A stretch of DNA of 64,000 bases from Oenanthe sinensis (taxonomy: Eukaryota; Streptophyta; Magnoliopsida; Apiales; Apiaceae). Below, piece after piece: positions 20,986 to 33,503 of this stretch. The DNA is taken from contig CM053810.1 in NCBI GenBank assembly GCA_028671895.1, positions 62,311,501 through 62,375,500 on the forward strand, in the 5' to 3' direction. Position 1 is the first letter of the stretch; every line of letters starts with the position of its first letter. The notes under the pieces are model-generated. The model was not told the DNA's origin, did not search any database, and worked only from the letters and a program-made list of their open reading frames with translations. The position numbers and the translations under genes were made by a program.

Positions 20986-22348
20986 TTTGAAGATTAGTTA
21001 ATAATTGAGTTTATATTTTATTTATTGGTTTATTAGGTTTGATGTGAGTTTTCTTGTTAATAGGAATATGTCTGAGATAAGTATATAAGTATAATTAAGT
21101 TATAAACGCTCGTAGATTATAGCGAGATACTTCAAGGACTAAAGTACCGTATTATATTTGACTATAGATGTAGACGTGCGAACTCGATCTCAGTAGTTCA
21201 GACTCGTAGCAACCGCAGGAGCGTCAGATTAAAGAATTATTAAAAGGTGATACCGTGAGACGGACAGTGTAGGACTACATATATATCATGCAAGTATTTT
21301 CTCCTTGATCATCCTAAACACTTTGTTTTACTATTTCGATTGTTCATGTCATGATAAGTAGTTATTGTTCAAAACTATTTATGATTCATGTATTATTCTG
21401 TGCATCAGAGATACTTGTTATTCGTACTCTGAATACTGGAAGTTGATTATAATAAACTCATCATATCAAGCGAATTATTGTATAAATAACGAGGATATTG
21501 TCTGTAGTTAAAACTAAGCATACCTTATTTTATTTGGAGTTGCTTTATTGGATTGAAATTCTAGCGTAAGAAGCTCTGAAATAATAGTCCAGCATTTAAG
21601 GAAAATATGGTAACCAATCCATCTTCCTATAGGCTAACTTTACTTGCCTATTTTGGTACTTATATTTTGAGAATCTCTGTTATACCCATGTGTATAGAAA
21701 TGTACCGATAGGGTATAAAAAGATCTTATTGCTTTTAGACTGATCAGGGAGCAGTAGTGTTTATATTTGTGTATCCAATCCATATTGTCAACATGACTAT
21801 TATATATTGATTTTGAGCGGTTGATTCATTTTGATGACATACTGCATTGTTTCAGTTTGATATAAACTGTGATTTATTTACTGTTCAGTTTTTATAATAA
21901 ACTGTTTTATATTCCGTTCTCTATACAGATCTCATATCTTGATTTAATTTCAATTGTTCATATACTTGCTGATCACTTCTTTGGCTCACTCTTGCTTTTT
22001 ATCTAAATTCTGTTAGACTATCAGTATGAGCCATTCCAGCAATTCTAGCAGGCGTAACGAGAGACAGGTGTTGAGACAGCTCGCTTCTTGGGCCTCCCAA
22101 ATATTTAGTTGTTTTAATATGTCTGTAGATAGTGCTTGTAATAAAATTGAACCTAGACTTAAAACATATCTAGACTTATGAATTTGAGTTTGTGGATTAG
22201 TAATGAGTTTGTAATAAAGTATCTAGACTTATCGAACGAGTTTATCGAACTCGAACTCGGACGAACTTAACGAACAGTTCGGTTCGGTTACAACCCTATT
22301 TAACACCGACCGGTTTGACGGTCGAATCTGACCCTGTTTCTTGTAGTG

Positions 22349-23430
22349 AACAATGTTTCCACAGATTTTTTCTAAAAAAGGATAGTAACCAAATCCTTCA
22401 CCATTCGCACATACTTACATTTGTAATTGTAACCATCTTGAGCTAACAATATCGATCAATTGTGGCCGTTAATCTAGTTCGTTGTATGTTAATCCATGTG
22501 TTATTTAAATCTTTAAGAAAACTTAAAAGGAAGCACATCATCTTAAATTTTATTTAAGAAAAATTCTAGAAAACCAAAAAATTGTCATAAATACTGAATT
22601 ATCATGTGTATAATTGATAATCTTTCTATAATAATATGAAACCCCGCATGCATACATGTGCTCTCACGAATTAAAATAAGTTATATGTCATGTCACAACA
22701 TTTGAGAAAAAAATTTGAGACAATATTTGAAGTAGGTAATGGTGCTCTTTATTTAACTATCAAATCAATACCTTTTGGATTCTACAAACATCCACATGCT
22801 TTACAAGATCTTGAACTCCTCCATGATCTACTAGCAGCTGCTTAAACTTTATTAAAAGTTTCTTGTTTAGTTAATTTAATCATACCATCATTACCTATAT
22901 ATAGCATTATGTACATAGATTAATGACTCTAACCAATTAATTCAAGCCACAGCATTCTCATATATCTTACTTAACTATATATACCATACCACGTGTCCAA
23001 GAGTGACTCATCGTTCCATTACCTTAATTAGCATCCCTGGAAGCTTCCATTTTAATGCTTAAAAAACTAAACATGACAATTATAACACGTATTAGGCTCT
23101 AATTGGAGCACAAGCCGTTGTCAAGGGAAATAATTAGCTAAGTAAGCTATAATTAAGATTTATAATCTTAATTACTTCAAACTTGTGATGATTAATGTTT
23201 TTGAAACTAGGAATGTATCTAGGTGACATTATATATCAGACACACAAAAAGAATGACATAGATTCGAAATACCCACATGCTCAATGTTGGATGGTTAAGA
23301 ATGAAACTAAGAGATTAAGATGTGATTAAAATAATATAGGGACTGATTTGGTAAAAGAGTCGGTGGTAATGAATCATCATGCATGGTGTAGTGTTAAGAA
23401 AATGACATTAAATTGACTCATTTATTACAG
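22349..23430. other. Intergenic spacer and MYB upstream region
   Basis: No ORF or RNA gene supported. The last few hundred bases are presumably MYB promoter. Confidence 0.6.
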
Positions 23431-23432
23431 TG

Positions 23433-23439
23433 TATATAA
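23433..23439 (+). promoter_or_regulatory. Probable TATA box of the MYB gene
   Basis: TATATAAG lies 107 bases before the ATG at 23540, giving a leader of roughly 70-75 bases. Confidence 0.55.
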
Positions 23440-23539
23440 GTGAAATGCATGCTTTTGTCTTGCAAATTGGAGACAATCTACACACTAATAGCGAGATAAT
23501 TAGTGAATTTAATTACTAGTTGGCTGAACAATTTTAATA

Positions 23540-24538
23540 ATGAGTAGTTTGATGGATGGGGAAGGCAGTGGTAGTGAGCAAGGTTGGAGAAAAGGTCCAT
23601 GGACTCATGAGGAAGATAAGCTGCTTAGTGATTATATAAACTTGCATGGTGATGGAAGATGGAGTTCTGTGTCCAAGTATTCAGGTATGCATTTGTTACT
23701 TTCATATATATGGACATATGGTGATTGTATTAATAGCTTCATTATTAAAAAAACAACCCGCTCGCAAATTTGTAGAGTAATTAATGTCTACGGAGGTAAC
23801 ATGTACGCAGACCCCGGGTTTTGACTTGGTTATCTAAATGTTAATGTGTTTAAATTGATGACTTCTGAAGGTCTGAATAGGAGTGGAAAGAGTTGTAGAC
23901 TGAGGTGGGTGAACTATCTAAGGCCTGGTCTTAAGAAAGGAAATCTAACACCACAGGAGGAAGGCATCATCATTGAGCTGCATGCCTTGTGGGGAAACAA
24001 GTATGCAGGACATTTACTTATTATTAATGTTCGGTTATATACTCGAATGTTTACTAGTTTTCTCATTTCATGTTCTTTTCCTAAGAACTACTGCAACTTC
24101 TCTAATTATTGCATGTATATGGACAGATGGTCAACCATAGCTAGATACTTGCCTGGAAGAACAGACAATGAGATAAAAAATTATTGGAGAACTCATTTCA
24201 AGCCATATCGGAGGCAGGCAAAGCGAAAAGCCGAAGCACTTGGCCTAAAAAACCATCAGGTCCAACAAACACCAGAAGATCATGATCATCAAATGAAAAA
24301 GGACACAAGAGTCACTCGTGATGGTGATCATGGAGAGGTGAACACATCTGAGAAAGTAGGTATAACAACGCCGCCACAAGGCAATCAAGAGATGGGGTTT
24401 GCACAACACTCAGTGACTAACCATCATCGATCTTCATCGCCTGTGATTGATTATTACATTAATCAAGAAATTGCATCTTGTCCAGACACCATTACATTGG
24501 ATGACCTATGGGGTAGCTTTTGGGACGTAGATCGATGA
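23540..24538 (+). CDS. R2R3-MYB transcription factor, join(23540..23684,23871..24000,24127..24538)
   Basis: Three exons give a 228-residue protein, with introns at the two usual R2R3-MYB sites: after SKYSG in R2 and inside GNK/W in R3. Donors are GTATGC and acceptors are GAAG and ACAG; the joined length is 687 bases with stop. R2 begins RKGPWTHEEDKLL at about residue 17. R3 contains GNLTPQEEGIIIELHALWGN and ends PGRTDNEIKNYWRTHFKP. The regularly spaced Trp residues of both repeats are present apart from the usual hydrophobic substitute at the first R3 position. The C-terminal third is His/Asp-rich and ends in an acidic TITLDDLWGSFWDVD motif, a possible activation segment. It should bind MYB-box DNA in the nucleus. 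I cannot assign a subgroup with confidence. Confidence 0.93.
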
Positions 24539-25117
24539 CCCACATAGTGGAATCCGGTGCTAGGGGAACAAATTTATATCGACAAGCTAGTAGCTAGTCC
24601 AAAATTATTTCTATACTTGTTTCCCTGGAGCTTCTGAGTTAGCATATTATGGTATTCAATATCGATGTTTGGAGACATTTTGTGGTATATGATTGCACAA
24701 CATGAAAAATCAAACACTATACTCTATTCCCCGGCCTTCTTTAATTATACTAATCATAAGTTCCCCATATTTTATGCGGCCTACATGTGAAAGAATTGGC
24801 TATACCTATGTACATGATGGTCTTCTATCGGCTGCATTTGCGGAGGGGGAAAATAAACTGGTCTACCAATTTCAAATATGAATACAATGTTTACATCTGT
24901 TCACACGACCAACTACCAAACCCATGTTTTCAATATTTATGTTTGTACTGCCACTTAAGTGAACTGTGATATGAAATGGAATTGATATGTGTAGCTTGAT
25001 AGCTTCTCAGGATTCGGATAGGAACACCCATTTTCTGGGGCAGAATGAGTTACAAAAAAAGGCCCATAATGATATAACAACAATCAATGTGAACCGAGTC
25101 AAAAAAGGTTGAAAAAA
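24539..25117. other. MYB 3' flank, no gene seen
   Basis: Small open frames at 24693-24969 show no family features and are on the transcribed 3' side of the MYB gene. Confidence 0.6.
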
Positions 25118-25191
25118 TGGCCCATGCAGGTCTCGAACCTGCGACCTTCGCGTTATTAGCACGACGCTCTAACCAGCTGAGCTAATAGGCC
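25118..25191 (-). tRNA. trnI-AAU: tRNA-Ile (anticodon AAT)
   Basis: The minus strand folds into a normal 74-base cloverleaf. The acceptor stem GGCCTAT pairs with ATGGGCC, the discriminator is A, the D-arm contains TAGCTCAGCTGG (A box), and the T-arm contains GGTTCGAGACC (B box). The anticodon loop is CTAATAA, with anticodon AAT at 25155-25157; A34 is converted to inosine in such tRNAs. No intron and no encoded CCA, as expected for a nuclear cytoplasmic tRNA. It is transcribed by RNA polymerase III towards lower coordinates. Its anticodon arm matches the primer site of the copia element at 12361. Confidence 0.97.
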
Positions 25192-25412
25192 AGATGTTCT
25201 CCAGTTCTCGTAACAATTATAACTATATAAACTTTCTTTACAATTTTCGTCTCCTTTTATCATTTATGTATACATTTAATAATTAAATATTAAATATGTT
25301 TATCATAAAATATCTATCGACATAAAAATAAATGATCTTGCATCTCACATTACTGTCAAGTCAACTTCCAAATAAAATGTTTTGTAAGTTGATTTTTTTT
25401 CAGGGAGGCTTA

Positions 25413-25867
25413 GGTCCCGTTTGGCTGGACTTAAATTTAAAATAAGTAACTTATTTTAATATTTTTTTACATATTTTCAAAAAAAAATTTTAGATAAATA
25501 TTTATTTTAGAATTTTAAAACCAAATATGATTTTCAAAATTGAAAATAAGTTACTTATTTTCAGAAAAAGTACATACATACTAAGGGCCTGTTTGGCAAA
25601 ACAGACCTTATGGAAATAAGGGCTTATTTCCGGAAAAAAGTAGGGATGTATGTACTTTCCAGAAATAAGCCTTTATTTCCAGAAATAATTAAGTTCATAT
25701 TTGGTTTTAAAATTCTAAAACAAATATTTATCTTTAAAAAAATATATGAAAATATGTATAAAAAAAAATAAGCTACTTATTTTAAGTTTAAGGAACCCCA
25801 AACACCCCCTAACTTTTTCTAGAAATAAGCACTTATTTCCAGCTTATAAGTCCAGCCAAACGGGCAC
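25413..25867. mobile_element. Harbinger/Tourist-like foldback MITE, 455 bp
   Basis: Long terminal inverted repeats begin GGTCCCGTTTGGCTGGACTTA and, from the other end, GTGCCCGTTTGGCTGGACTTA. They are flanked by TTA on both sides (25410-25412 and 25868-25870). The two halves pair over most of their length, with the turn near 25600 where GGGCCTGTTTGG occurs internally. Confidence 0.75.
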
Positions 25868-25870
25868 TTA

Positions 25871-28200
25871 ATGTTTACATTTAAATATTTCCTTAGTTTA
25901 ACCGGAAAAAAGTAACCTACTTATCAATTCGGAATTTTAAAAAAAATAAAAATTCAACTTTATTATAGCAATTACATAAAAAATAAGAATTACATCACTA
26001 TATAAATAAAAGTACAATATATTAGATATCAGTTTTTTTTAAAGATTATATTAGATATCAGTTTAATTACTCTAGTTGTCCGGACGATGCATACATAAAA
26101 GTATAAAACTACTCTTTCTGTTTTTTAAAAAGTATTACATAAAAGTATAAAAGTATATATAAAAGTATAATACTACCAAATGTCAAGTTCGATACTCAAT
26201 GACAACATATTTAAATTTAATATCTATGAACATAATTTTAAAATTCAAACTTTCTGTTATAATACTTCATAATTTAATATTTATATTATTAATTTTAAAA
26301 ATACTAATAAAAAAATAAGATTTGATAAATAAATAAATTAGAATAAAATAAACAAGACCTTAGGTCTAATAATGTTTCCTACGTAATCTTCTTCATCACC
26401 AACAGATCTACGGAGTTTGTTAAGCTATAAGCGATGTGCTTATAAACACATTCATTAATATATTTGGAATTTTAGTTATTATATATTATTTTTATAATTA
26501 TATAAAGAAATTTCATATAATAAAAAAAGTCAAAAAACTAATTTATTAATAATTATATATAAATAAATACAATTTTATAATATAAGCATACATAAAAGTT
26601 GAATTGATATCAAATTAATAAAAGCATATAAAAATTTATACAATTTACACAAAATATAAGCTAAATTATATTCAACATAAAATAAGGGTACACGGGAGGA
26701 TGAATCATCTTTTAACTACATACTATCAAAATTTCAAGATTTGATATTTATGAAAAATATATTTAAATTTTATATTCATAACTATAAAACTATTTACCAT
26801 TGATAATATGCAATCATATATTAAAATTTAATATTTATATTATTAATAATTATATTTAGAGATTTGAATCAAATTATTAATATATTAAAATTTAAAATTT
26901 ATATTATTATTTTTAAAACAATAATAAAATTAAATAATATAAATTTATAATTTATATTATTATTATTTTTAAAACAATAATAAAATTAAATAATATAAAT
27001 TTATAAAATTAAAAAACACATAAATTTTTATATAAATTTTAAATTAATAGATACGTGTAAGAGTGCGTGCAAATTAAAATCTAGTAGTAATAAAAAACAG
27101 AGGGAGGGGGTAGATGCTGAGGAAGTGGAGGAGTACTGGAGTAGTTGGGCCAAAGTTACTGTAAAGTAGTACTAGTAGTGAGCAGCACAAAAGATTCACA
27201 GTTGACAGCTCGACATCAGTCAATTCAGCGAACCATGCGTCGACACCTAGCCCCAGATCACGCTCCTTTCCGATTCATATGGGTTCGTCCGTACGCACCC
27301 CCTCAGTTTTGGTTTTTATGCATTTCTTTGGGAACTGTTTTTTCCGCTGAATTTTCTTTGGGAACTGTATTTTATACGCTTATCCAACTCCTAGTCCAAC
27401 TTACTTATAAATTTAAATATATATTTATATTTATATTATTTATTTATATTATTTATTTAAATTTATAAATTATTTATTAAACAAATTAAATGAACCCCCC
27501 CATATATATATATATCCATATGTTAAGTGGTGTAATGAGAATTTAAAAATAATTTGAGATGAAAATATATTACACTAAAATTTAATAAAATCCAATATTT
27601 AAAAATTTATCTTACCACTTGTCACTTGAATTATCTGAGGGCTTAAACCTGTTTCCAACTTGACTTGTGAAGAAAAAACAAAATATATCACTATAGAGAC
27701 CATGCACATAATGATGCATTTGATGATTCAAATCTATTTCGAATTGCGTATTTGCGGGGAACTGTCTTTAAAGATCCTTGATCCATCGACCATCAATATG
27801 TAGTTACGTACTCCACATATGCTAGAGTGTGCGTAGTAGTGTGTAATTTGTAAAACGCAATTCACTCATAGATTCAAGTATTCAACCGACAGAGATTTTA
27901 TTTGTTAGAAGGTCGATTGGAACAAATTAAGGAAGTCCATTATTCTTGTAATTTCGAAATTAAAAACGAGTTTTCATCTACCATCCTTTCGGCCGAACGG
28001 CGCATTTTATTTTGAATTTTATATGTGTACACAACCTAATTGGTATATTAACTAAATTCACTGCTTCCGAGTCAAAAAAAAGCGTTCGTTCAAAAAACTA
28101 AGTCAACAAATTAAAGCATGAACATAAACCACAACCACAACCATTAACGAACACCACGGCTTTCATTAATATTTATTTCAACTATATTTTTTGTACTATG
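25871..28200. other. AT-rich spacer without a supported gene
   Basis: Mostly low-complexity A/T. A GC-richer island at 27090-27320 has an open frame of 107 codons on the plus strand with no recognisable domain; I do not call it. A near-perfect tandem duplication of about 55 bp is present near 26896-27003. Confidence 0.6.
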
Positions 28201-28203
28201 ATA

Positions 28204-28457
28204 CTCCATTTATCCCCTTTTAATTGTTCACTTTATTTTCAGTACGATCAAATTTACTCTTTTTATTGCAATTTAAATATAATATATAATTGAAAAAAAA
28301 TTAAAATGCTATATTATTAAGAATTATATATAATCTACTTTAAAATGTATTTTTTAGTTTTTTAAAATTAAAAAAAACAATTTTTAATTGTTAGTCAAAA
28401 ACTAGTCAATTTGACCATAAAAAGTAAAAAAAGACTAATAATTAGGTACGGAGGGAG
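28204..28457. mobile_element. Stowaway-like MITE, 254 bp
   Basis: The right end GTACGGAGGGAG is followed by TA (28458-28459). The left end CTCCATTTATCCCCTTTTAA follows TA (28202-28203). The ends are imperfect inverses. The size agrees with the other Stowaway-like copies here (252-253 bp). Confidence 0.6.
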
Positions 28458-28459
28458 TA

Positions 28460-30070
28460 CTTACTTTTGTACCTTAATTTACTATTTAATCAACTATATT
28501 TATAGTACAATAATCTTAGGATTGTTTTTTTTTGTTGGTAAATCAATAATCTTAGGATTGTTGATTGAACAGAACAAAAAATAACTCCCAACTAGTTTAA
28601 TAGAAGGCAACCTTACTATGTTAATAAAAAAGTATTGTTAGCTTAAGGTAACATTTTTATTCTCATATATATAAAGTAAAAGTGTCCATAAACGATCATG
28701 ACGATTTGGTTGGAAAAAAAGATCTATTGTTTTCGATACTGACAGTCCAGAGTTACGGTCATGTGTGTACAAAGCTGCCTTGTCACGTTTTGTTGGATAT
28801 GAATTGACAAAACTGGAACACAAAATCGAATATTGAGATCGATCGATCCATCGATCAATATATGATAACACACTTTTCTAACCATGGGTTTTTATTGTAG
28901 TGTTTTGGGAGATAATTTGACAAAAATCCTTTTATTTTTTATTTGCTGATTAAAAAGTTTATAAATGAAGCAACATATCCCGCAAAACAGAAGAGTAGAA
29001 AGACTAAAGTTAAACAAACTAGTAGTAGAATTGAAATTGCAGTGACGAGTGATATTTTTGTTAGTTTTTCTTTTAAATAAACTACTAGCCACTAAACATT
29101 TGAGCTAATCTGCATAGCTGAGAGGCGATGACCTGACTGTGTATACGATCATTTCTTAATTTCTTTCCAAATGGAATGGCCTGCTATTGAAGAATAAAAA
29201 CGAGTTGGGTGCTATTTGAATTTGAACAAATTTCCTCTCGCAAACTGATTTTGAAGATAAGATGCCCAATTAGAAAGTAATGAAAAACATATATCATCAA
29301 ATACAGCTTGAGTAAAAGGATAAGCCCCACTAATATGGTGAAAATAAGATCATAATTTTGCTGTTCATCAAAACATGATAGATATACAACATTATAAAAA
29401 ATGTGCTCTATATGTTAGTTATACTTTACTATCAATATATTAATAGTATTCTGTGACCAAAAATGCATAAAAATTAGTTACATATAAAATACTTAATAAT
29501 ACTACACGAGACCGGAAGTTTGATTTTTTTTTTTTGCGAAACGGGGATGAGGATAAAATATATTCTGCTATGGCGGGAAGAGACAGTTTTCGTAACATGA
29601 ACATAAAAAATCAATTACTACCCTGATTGTACTTGGATTTCATCATATCTGCAAGTCGACAACATTTGTGAAAGCTGAGTATAAATTTAGACAATAAATC
29701 GTAGGGACCCAGATACAGAAACAAATATCCAAGCGCTGGTCGTAATAATTTGATCCAACACAAATTAATTAATGGAGGAAAGAGATGAAATTACAGACAA
29801 CCAGTGGTGAAGCGACACGTGTGCATATATTTTAAGGTTAATGACGACGTTCTGATCCATGAATCTGAAATGAAAAACAAAACTAGTTAAACTACATTTA
29901 TTAATGCCACAATAGGACAAAGCCATAATTGAAGGCATAGATCTCACGCGCTATTATCCTTGCGTAACTCTCCAACCTGGAAGTATCCCTTTAATAAAAA
30001 CGCACGTAAGGCTCACGAGAGTGCAAGAAGCAGTGTGGAAATGATGTGGAAAGGGTAAAAAGGGAGGGTC
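28460..30070. other. Spacer and distal upstream region of the MADS-box gene
   Basis: No ORF or RNA gene supported on either strand. Confidence 0.55.
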
Positions 30071-30107
30071 GGGGGGGGGGGGGGGGGGGGGGGGGGGTGA
30101 AGGTTGA
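30071..30107. repeat. Poly-G tract, 37 G
   Basis: Uninterrupted run of 37 G in the upstream region of the MADS-box gene, 312 bases before its ATG. Confidence 0.9.
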
Positions 30108-30280
30108 AAGTGGAAAGAACACCAACCCTAAGTTGTGGACTATAGTGCAACCTCTTATCTCTAGCTAGGGTTATTATTGAGATTCCATTAAGCAAAACAA
30201 TTAAGCTAGCAACCAACAGCATGAACATCATCATCATCAACATAATAATAAAGTAATCAACAACACAAATTAATATCACC

Positions 30281-30296
30281 TCTCTCTCTCTCTCGT
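30281..30296 (+). promoter_or_regulatory. (CT)n tract near the MADS-box transcription start
   Basis: Short CT repeat followed by TTTGTTGTTTTTCTCGATCTC, typical of pyrimidine-rich plant 5' leaders. No clear TATA box could be fixed. Confidence 0.35.
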
Positions 30297-30366
30297 TTAG
30301 TTTGTTGTTTTTCTCGATCTCTAGGGTTTGGAGCCAGGTTTGTGCAATTCTTTATTGCATCCTTTT

Positions 30367-30387
30367 GGGGGGAGGGGGGGGGGGGGG
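30367..30387. repeat. G-rich tract (G6 A G14) in the MADS-box leader
   Basis: Ends 31 bases before the ATG at 30419, so it probably lies in the mRNA leader, where it could form a G-quadruplex and affect translation. Confidence 0.85.
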
Positions 30388-30418
30388 TATAATTAGGTAG
30401 GTAGGGAGATCGAGTGAA

Positions 30419-31104
30419 ATGGGAAGGGGAAGAGTAGAGTTAAAGAGGATAGAGAACAAAATAAACAGACAAGTAACATTTGCAAAAAGAAGGAATGGAT
30501 TATTGAAGAAAGCATATGAACTATCTGTTCTTTGTGATGCTGAGGTTGCTCTTATCATCTTCTCTAATCGTGGCAAGCTCTATGAGTTTTCTAGCACTTC
30601 TAAGTATGTTTCTTTTTCCTTTTCTCTACATCCACCTTCTTCTTTTTTCTCTCTAGCTTCTTGTGCCATTATTTATTTTTCTTTTTTAATTAGTTCTTGT
30701 GTTTTTATATATACATTTGTTTTTGCACTAATCCAAGAAGCTACTTAATTTTGGGTGGTTAATATTTAAAAATATATATAAATACACATACATAATATTT
30801 TTTGTAGGGGAGATCGATCGATTTGGGTGCAAGATCGATCAAGTTTTGATGTGTAAATCTTGTACTTTATCTCACTGCTTTCTTAATTATACTGCTCCTT
30901 GAACAAACCATACACACACATATATATACAAGACAACTATAGTACAATCATACAAAATACAAATGAGGATGGAGTTTTATAAGCTAAATCTTCAGATCTA
31001 CATATATATATATATATGTATATATAGATGTTCTGTGTAACTGGATTTTACAAATTCCTTTCTGCTTTCCCTTTTCCCTTTTAAACTCACCCCTAGTCTC
31101 ATTA

Positions 31105-31142
<38 letters not shown>

Positions 31143-33458
31143 CTGGTCATCTATTCTAGAGTTTTAGTTTCTACCCAATTAAATTTAAGCATAAAAATAT
31201 TTTATTATTGGTACAATTATGCAACTTAATTTGGTTTGAGAACTGCAAGTTTGTCTTCAAAAGTTGTCACAAAATGATTACTAATTAGTCCATCCCTATT
31301 AGTGCTTTGGAAAAATTAAAAAGCTTATTTTTGTTGCAAGAAATATAAATTACAGTATGGGTAGTATATTTAAGTTTTCAAATTAATTGATCAGTTCAAT
31401 TGCATGGATGTGTGTGTAATATTTTTGTAATAGTTCCTAGATAATTGTGACTTTTGGCGTGTGTGATAATTTTAAATTTAATAATACATATAATTTTGTT
31501 TTTTAAACATTTCAATATACATATTAAAAGTTAAAATTACAATTATTTAGAAATGAATGACTGCTAATTAGTTAACTATTGATCATAAAATATGTTACTA
31601 GTATCATTTGGCATTAATATTATAATATATAATACAATTGATATAAAGTAGCTAGTGTCATCGTTGAATTTTAAGAAGGTTCAATCAGGACCCAGCTAGC
31701 TAGTAGTTTTCACTGATAAGCATGAAACCAATATAATACTGAATCCCTGATGTGCTCTAGTAGAGCATAGCTATATATATATGTGAGGATTCTTTCTGAG
31801 CAGATGGTTAAATTAAATAGATATGTAGCACTTTTTAATCTATTTTCAATGGGTTTCATGATGGAAAAAGGACCCATTACCATGAATTTGTGTCACCTCA
31901 CAATAGTTTCTCTTCTCTCTGTGTTTTTAATTTTTGACAGAAAAAGAAAAAGGAAGATTTTGAACTGATTATGCACTCTCTATCACAAAAAAATATGTTA
32001 TTTCACGATGTGTGTATATATAATATATGTATGTTACATGAATCTATTTATATTTACGCATGCAGTATAAATAACTTATAAACTATTTGTCTGAGTGATT
32101 TCTCACAGGTAGAACCTAATCCATGACACACACATTTCTGAGTGTGTTTATTAGTTATATGAAACTGAAAGTTAATATGGTTCATATAGAGATGATGATG
32201 TAACTGTATTACTGTAGCAGATTCATGAAATCTCTCTTGTTTATTAAAGAACAAAGCGATTCAATAAAAAAGCACTGTCAAAGTATCCTATGGATATTAA
32301 CCACTTTCTTACAGTGATTGTTTGCTGGATATTAAGGTTCAACGATCAGTGACATCTATGTATACGCATGGTTCCTAGGTGCCAAAATTAACTAGCTTCA
32401 TGTATGCCTAATAATTCATAACTGGATGTTCCATCTACATGTTAATAATGCGTCCTGACTACGCTTTACGCATAATAGGTTCATTTCTTTTTTAGATAAT
32501 GTGCACTGTACATGTATCACGATTCTATGCGTAAGCAGAGATTGAGGGTTCGGGTGCATATTGCATCGGTAACTAAACTAGAGGCTGAGGATTCGAACAT
32601 CTGTGCATATTGCTTGAGCGTTTAAATTTCAGCCATCAATCAGAGCAAACTGGCATTGCCTTGAATTGGCCTCGATAATAAGTCTGTGCATTAAAACTTC
32701 CAATGATAGCACATTGTATCCAATCCTTATGTTGATCACAGATGCTTTTGAACAAAAAATCCTATAGGTTTTCTTACTTGGACTTTTTTTTTAAGTTTCT
32801 AGAACTTTTACTACAAGAGCATTTTCTTTAAATATTGTTTCTATACATGTGTGCACATATATAAACTACTAGTCTGCTTTTATTTATAGTATCAAGATTG
32901 CAATTTGCAAATAATGGCATTAATTCATGTACATATATAGTATAGATATGTTCTATACAGAATTACAGATCATATGTTCTGATTGTTTACCATCCCTTAC
33001 CTAACCAATTAAGTCTTCTCTGTTCACAAAACCTTATCAGCATGCTCAAGACACTCGAAAGGTACCAAAATTGCAGTCATGGGACACTGGAAGTTAACCA
33101 GACAGCCAAGGATTTAGAGGTAGCTTAATTACGTTAATGTGTTTTTGACCCGAACATTTGTAATAGTTTCATCTTGTGTTCCTAGCTAATTCCTTTAATG
33201 AATTACTTCTTGCCATGTCTATAGCAAAGCAGCTACAGGGAATACCTAAAACTCAAAGGCAAATATGAGTCCCTACAACAATATCAAAGGTAGTTAATTA
33301 ATAACTAGCCGACGCACATATATATGTGTGTCAAGTACAAATTAGTTTTAGCTTTACTGTATATTCTCTACTTGTTTAAATTTTAAATTCTGCAAGTACA
33401 CATTGTGCTATTCTATGTTGATAATTAATCAATATGTTTTTTACTCTTGAGTTTTAAA

Positions 33459-33503
<45 letters not shown>

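Larger units (their letters stand above)
18844..22297. mobile_element. Nested element of about 3.45 kb with GAACCGAAC-type terminal repeats, non-coding
   Basis: The left end AGAGCTATAAACGAACCGAAC and the reversed right end AGGGTTGTAACCGAACCGAAC match at about 16 of 21 bases. Both ends are followed by dense CGAACTCGAAC-type subterminal repeats (18850-19030, 19215-19270, 22215-22290). The superfamily is uncertain: hAT-like terminal chemistry is possible, but I could not find a target duplication. The interior contains a (TA)n microsatellite, a pyrimidine-rich stretch like a captured 5' leader (19850-20020) and a tandem array. No ORF of note. Confidence 0.45.
18605..22348. mobile_element. Probable CACTA-type element (non-autonomous), interrupted
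   Basis: The right end reads TTTCTTGTAGTG at 22337-22348, the reverse of the CACTACAAGAAA terminus of plant CACTA (CMC) elements, followed inward by CGACCGTCAAACCGGTCGG-type subterminal sequence. At 18630-18840 there are matching CGACC/GTCGG subterminal repeats, including the palindrome ACCGACTGCAGTCAGTCGGT. The left terminus itself is degenerate or lost. No transposase is visible. Confidence 0.5.

Noticed and set aside
27145..27468. 107-codon frame in a GC-richer island
   Set aside because: No domain, no signal, no paralogue and no splice context; ends in low-complexity sequence.
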